DNA of 64,000 nt, taken from contig JAUXAG010000008.1 of assembly GCA_030614915.1 (NCBI GenBank), forward strand, positions 1-64,000. Reading direction: 5' to 3'. The notes under the pieces were generated by a model. That model saw only the letters and a program-made list of their open reading frames with translations, did no database searches and was not told where the DNA came from. Position numbers and translations under genes: made by a program. The stretch comes from Actinomycetes bacterium. GTDB taxonomy: Bacteria; Planctomycetota; Phycisphaerae; JAACET01. Below, piece by piece: positions 60,407 through 64,000 of the stretch (its first letter is position 1; each line of letters opens with the position of its first letter).

Positions 60407-60728
60407 TTTTGTCTCCTGTCACTTGTTTGTCCTCAGCCGGGACGGTGCTGGTAAGGTCAGCCAACTCCGAACTGCTCAGGATCTGGCCGGCTCCAGTAGG
60501 CGGGAGACGCTTCCCGCCCTTTGAACCAACTCCACCAGGTTTGAAACTGCTGACATTGCGTACACTGCTGTAATGCAGTTAGACTCATTCTGCTGGTACC
60601 TTATCAGCCGAGGGGGGGATAATCAATTACTTTTTTTGGAAAATTGACAAAAAAAGCCTGACGCGATTGAGCCAAGCCTGTTACACGCTGGGGGACTCCT
60701 TCACAGGGCCTACGTCTATGCGTTGCCC
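60407..60728. other. Intergenic region between DUF3034 and mfd
   Basis: This 322-base stretch is the leader side of the DUF3034 gene and the 3' side of mfd. It contains an A/T-rich run with TTTTTTT near 60631-60660, which on the minus strand could help end mfd transcription, but no clean stem precedes it. No gene was found. Confidence 0.4.
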
Positions 60729-63700
60729 CTATTTTTTCAACAGCTTTCTCAACACCGCCAAGAGCGTATCGGGAGCGAAATAGCTCTTCTCCAGCCGCAT
60801 ATACACCGTCTGGGCGTCCACTATCCGCACCGTACCCGGGGCATCCTTGAATAAGGGTTCGGCTAGGTCCATCTGGCGCACCGTAAAGACCAGATCAAAG
60901 TTATCCCTGATTATCGAGTTTATCTTCCATCTGCCGGCCAGTATTCGAAGCTGGGCCAAATCCACCGCTGCCCGCGTCCGGCTGCTCAGCGGGCCGAACA
61001 TGTCTTTCATATCCTGTTCCAACTGCTCCAGGTCCTGGAGCGTTTGGGCTCGGGCCAATCGCCGATACAATTCCACTCGCTGTCGATCGCTGGCCGCGTA
61101 GCTCTTGTCGATCAGGCCCACTATCCCCAGCTCCAGATGAACGTACGGCTTTTCCGGTGCTTCGGCACCTTTGAGTTTGGCGACCGCGGCCTTGAGCAGT
61201 TGGCAATACATCTCATAGCCCACAGCCTGGATATGCCCGCTCTGCTGGGCCCCCAGAATATTCCCTGCCCCTCGAATCTCCAAATCCCGCAGAGCGATCC
61301 GAAAGCCCGCCCCCAGTTCGCTGTATTCCTCGATGGCCTTGAGCCGTTTGGCCGCCGTCGGCATCAAAGGCCTCGACCGCGGCAAAACCATGTAGGCATA
61401 CGCCCGGTGCTTGTATCGACCCACCCTGCCCCGAAGCTGGTGCAGCTCGGCCAGCCCAAACCGGTCGGCGTCGGTGATAATAATCGTGTTCACCGTCGGT
61501 ATATCCAGCCCGCTTTCGATAATCGTCGTGCACACCAGGACGTCAATCCGCCTGCCCACAAAATCCAGCATCACCTTTTCCAACTGCCTCTTGGGCATCT
61601 GCCCGTGCCCGATCCCGATCCGAGCCTCGGGAACAATATCTCCCAGTTGCTCAGCCGCAGCCTGAATCGAGTGCACCCGGTTGTGCAGAAAGTAAATCTG
61701 TCCATCCCGGTTCAGTTCCCGCAAGATCGCCGAACGTACCTTCTGCCTGTCATAAGGGCAGAGCTCCGTTACGATGCTCCGCCGGTCTTGCGGCGGGCTC
61801 GTCAGTGACGAAATATCCCGCAAGCCCAGCAATCCCATATGCAGCGTCCGCGGGATCGGCGTGGCCGTCATCGTCAGCACGTCCACCGTCTCCCTCAGCC
61901 GTTTGAGCCGCTCCTTGTGTTCCACGCCGAAACGCTGCTCCTCGTCGATAATCACCAGACCCAGATTCGAAAAGCTCACGTCTTCACTGAGTAGCCTATG
62001 CGTCCCGATCACTATATCCACTCGCCCGGTCATTGCCCGCTCGATAATCTTCTTCTGCTCTGGGCCCGTACGGAATCGACTCAACACCTCCACCAGAAAC
62101 GGATAGTCCGCCAGTCGCTCACTGAAAGTCCTGTAATGCTGCTGAGCCAGCACCGTCGTCGGCACCAGTACCGCCACTTGGCGGCCCGCCTCAACCACCT
62201 TGAAGGCCGCCCGGATGGCCAGCTCCGTCTTGCCGTAACCCACGTCCCCGCACAGCAGCCGTTCCATGGGCTGGGCTTGGCACATGTCTGCTTTGATCTC
62301 TTCCAGGGCCGTCAATTGATCCGCCGTCTCCTGGTAAATAAACGAGGCCTCGAACTCCTTTTGCCACGGCGTGTCCTGCGGATATGCATCCCCCTGCTCT
62401 GCCTGGCGCCTGGCCTGCAGCTCCAGCAGCTCAGCGGCCAGGTCGGTTACTGCCCGCTGGGCCTTGTCCCGCTGTCTTCGCCAGGTGCCGGTACCCAGCT
62501 TCGATAGCGGCGGATGGCCCCCAAAGCCCCCGATGTACCGCTGAATCAGATCAACTCGGCTCGTCGGCACGTGCAGCAGGGCACCTTCGCCAAAACGCAC
62601 CGACAGAAACTCCTCGCGTCGGCCGTGTCTTTCCAGAATCTTCAACCCCTCGAATCTGCCTATCCCATGAGCCGCGTGCACCACGTAGTCACTGGAGTTC
62701 AGCTCGGCAAAACTGTCCACCGGACGGCTGCTGGGCAACCGCCGAATCCGACGCCGATGCTCGTAGCGGTGGAATATCTCATGATGGCCGGCCACCACTA
62801 TCTTCAACCCCGGCATCCGAAAGCCTTGGTGAATGAACCCCAGCGGACAGCTCAGCCGCGCCGGAAAGTCCAGCTTCTGGGCCGAGAACATCTCTTCCAG
62901 CCGCTGCCGCTGCGACGGATTATCACAGTAAACATAAACGTCGTTCTCCCCGGCCAGCTCGGCAAGCTCCTGCAGTGCCTGCCCCGGCGAGGTCTCGAAT
63001 CTCTGCATCGACCCGAATCGCAGCGAAAATTCTTCTTCGGCTCGCCCCGATCCGAATCGGCTCAGCTCCATCTGGTAAAAGGCATTGGCCGAGCTAAAAA
63101 TATCTTCCAGCCGGTAATACTTCTGGGGGTTGAGAACCCGGTTGAGAAAAACCCGAGCGATCTCACTGATCTCCAACGGCTCATTCCAGACGATGATCGT
63201 CTCTTTCGGTAAATAGTCGAACAGAGTCCCCCGCTCTTGGCCGGCCCCCGCCTCCGCGTAACCGGCCCCCGCCAATTCCACTTCATCCATCTGCCCGCTG
63301 GAGCGTTGGGTATCCAGATCGATCTTGCGGATCGATTCGACGGTATCGCCTGAAAACTCTACGCGGGCCGGTTCCCGCCAGCCCGGCACAAACACGTCCA
63401 CAATCCCCCCCCGCACTGCGAACTCACCAGGCACCTCCGCCATATCCACCCGTTCGTAGCCGCCCCGGACCAGCCAGGCCAACAGCTCGTCGCGATCCTG
63501 TTGGCTCGAACGCCTCAGCCGCAGACTATCGGATTTCAAGGCAGCTTTGCTGGGCAGCGGTTCCAGTAGGGCCAACACCGATGTGCTTATTATTAAATCC
63601 CCCGCCTCTTCGGCCAGCAGCCTTCTGCACAGACGCAGCCTTTGGCCCAATATCTCGTCTGTTGCCGTTATTTCCTTGGGGATTAGTTCCCAGGCCGGAA

Positions 63701-63947
63701 ATAGCTCGACGTCCTGCTGGGCAAAAACATCCAGATCGTCTTGGGCGTCGTCGGCATTGTCAATGTGAGCGGCCACCAGCAGGATAGGACGCTTCAGAAG
63801 CCGCCCCAGACACGCCACCACCAGCGGCGCAGACGATCCCCACACACCCTTGGCCCAGACCCACCCCCCTTGCTCTTTCGCTGAGCCGATCTGCTTAGCC
63901 AGGGCTTGAATTGTCGAGTCCCGACAAATCTGCTCGACCAGATTCAT
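60729..63947 (-). CDS. mfd: Transcription-repair coupling factor
   Basis: This 1072-residue protein releases RNA polymerase stalled at DNA damage and recruits UvrA. An N-terminal UvrB-like region (WVWAKGVWGSSAPLVVACLGRLL on) is followed by the polymerase-interacting domain (SSDYVVHAAHGIGRFEGLKIL). The SF2 motor has MERLLCGDVGYGKTELAIRAAFK, IIDEEQRFGVEHKERLK, TMTATPIPRTLHMGLLGLRD and ADRFGLAELHQLRGRVGR. A C-terminal TRCF domain closes the chain. All motor motifs are intact and the length is near normal. A well-formed promoter lies just upstream at the window edge. Confidence 0.96.
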   Translation of the reverse strand: MNLVEQICRDSTIQALAKQIGSAKEQGGWVWAKGVWGSSAPLVVACLGRLLKRPILLVAAHIDNADDAQDDLDVFAQQDVELFPAWELIPKEITATDEILGQRLRLCRRLLAEEAGDLIISTSVLALLEPLPSKAALKSDSLRLRRSSQQDRDELLAWLVRGGYERVDMAEVPGEFAVRGGIVDVFVPGWREPARVEFSGDTVESIRKIDLDTQRSSGQMDEVELAGAGYAEAGAGQERGTLFDYLPKETIIVWNEPLEISEIARVFLNRVLNPQKYYRLEDIFSSANAFYQMELSRFGSGRAEEEFSLRFGSMQRFETSPGQALQELAELAGENDVYVYCDNPSQRQRLEEMFSAQKLDFPARLSCPLGFIHQGFRMPGLKIVVAGHHEIFHRYEHRRRIRRLPSSRPVDSFAELNSSDYVVHAAHGIGRFEGLKILERHGRREEFLSVRFGEGALLHVPTSRVDLIQRYIGGFGGHPPLSKLGTGTWRRQRDKAQRAVTDLAAELLELQARRQAEQGDAYPQDTPWQKEFEASFIYQETADQLTALEEIKADMCQAQPMERLLCGDVGYGKTELAIRAAFKVVEAGRQVAVLVPTTVLAQQHYRTFSERLADYPFLVEVLSRFRTGPEQKKIIERAMTGRVDIVIGTHRLLSEDVSFSNLGLVIIDEEQRFGVEHKERLKRLRETVDVLTMTATPIPRTLHMGLLGLRDISSLTSPPQDRRSIVTELCPYDRQKVRSAILRELNRDGQIYFLHNRVHSIQAAAEQLGDIVPEARIGIGHGQMPKRQLEKVMLDFVGRRIDVLVCTTIIESGLDIPTVNTIIITDADRFGLAELHQLRGRVGRYKHRAYAYMVLPRSRPLMPTAAKRLKAIEEYSELGAGFRIALRDLEIRGAGNILGAQQSGHIQAVGYEMYCQLLKAAVAKLKGAEAPEKPYVHLELGIVGLIDKSYAASDRQRVELYRRLARAQTLQDLEQLEQDMKDMFGPLSSRTRAAVDLAQLRILAGRWKINSIIRDNFDLVFTVRQMDLAEPLFKDAPGTVRIVDAQTVYMRLEKSYFAPDTLLAVLRKLLKK

Positions 63948-63968
63948 TCAACAATTCCGCCTACACAC

Positions 63969-63996
63969 ATCATATCCTTTGCCTTCATTATGTCAA
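63969..63996 (-). promoter_or_regulatory. Promoter of mfd
   Basis: On the minus strand TTGACA, 16 bases and TATGAT lie about 20 bases before the start codon. The -35 box is perfect and the -10 box matches five of six, leaving a leader of only about 15 bases. Confidence 0.65.
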
Positions 63997-64000
63997 CAAC

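Noticed and set aside
1-64000. tRNA, rRNA, CRISPR arrays, IS elements and prophage
   Set aside because: Scanned for the TTCGA arm of tRNAs, regular spaced repeats, and transposase or integrase motifs in the ORF list; none was found.

Overview
The window looks like chromosome of an anaerobic, uncultured Planctomycetota bacterium, probably of the Phycisphaerae or a related group. The taxonomic call is inference. It rests on an exosortase/PEP-CTERM surface-protein system joined to a Wza/Wzc-type export cluster, a long RNase HII-like protein, a DUF3034 outer-membrane protein, PilZ and lipoprotein genes typical of a diderm, and an energy metabolism built on ferredoxin, hydrogen and one-carbon units. 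Coding density is high. No rRNA, tRNA, CRISPR array, transposase or prophage gene was seen.

Region 1 (1-10.3 kb, + strand) is one long operon for a group 4 membrane-bound [NiFe] hydrogenase fused genetically to a complete Mrp-type Na+/H+ antiporter module. The order is NuoH-like (missing its N-terminus), NuoB-like, NuoC-like, Ni-binding large subunit, a split MrpA, MrpB, C, D, E, F, G, a NuoI-like ferredoxin and a HycI-type maturation protease. It should couple ferredoxin oxidation and H2 production to ion pumping, or run in reverse. Region 2 (10.3-11.9 kb, - strand) is a PEP-CTERM protein with a SUMF1-type domain. Region 3 (11.9-20.5 kb, - strand) is the most unusual part. A six-gene operon with overlapping or abutting genes runs mvhD-like, metV, metF, a diverged glutamate-synthase-like ferredoxin protein, an FMN/Fe-S glutamate synthase, and a glutaminase plus GXGXG protein. 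A phosphate acyltransferase gene lies just upstream. This links the methyl branch of the Wood-Ljungdahl pathway to glutamate-synthase-type flavoproteins.

Region 4 (20.5-28.7 kb) is mixed: a small PEP-CTERM protein behind a long leader, a Mut7-C nuclease, an HtrA protease, an AT-rich beta-barrel gene, glycerate kinase, Thi4 thiazole synthase, an RNase HII-like protein and ribosomal protein L21. Region 5 (28.7-40.4 kb) is the export/exosortase cluster: a 630-base non-coding stretch, a Wza-like lipoprotein, an exosortase-EpsI fusion, a 1745-residue TPR protein and a Wzc-like protein with a degenerate P-loop. The two PEP-CTERM genes in regions 2 and 4 encode likely substrates of this exosortase.

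Region 6 (40.5-64 kb) is housekeeping and envelope genes: endonuclease III, LarC, two small membrane proteins, TilS, a giant AsmA-like protein, a PAP2 lipoprotein, DUF1015, a thymidylate-synthase-like protein, AroA and AroC tail to tail, PilZ, two consecutive lipoprotein genes that share an identical 67-bp 5' end (a PpiC isomerase and a histone-deacetylase-like enzyme), DUF3034 and Mfd. A family of short palindromic repeats bounded by AGAAACCCCC and GGGGGCTAAA occurs at three places, once inside the hydrogenase operon. All calls were made by eye from the sequence and the ORF track; no database search was run.
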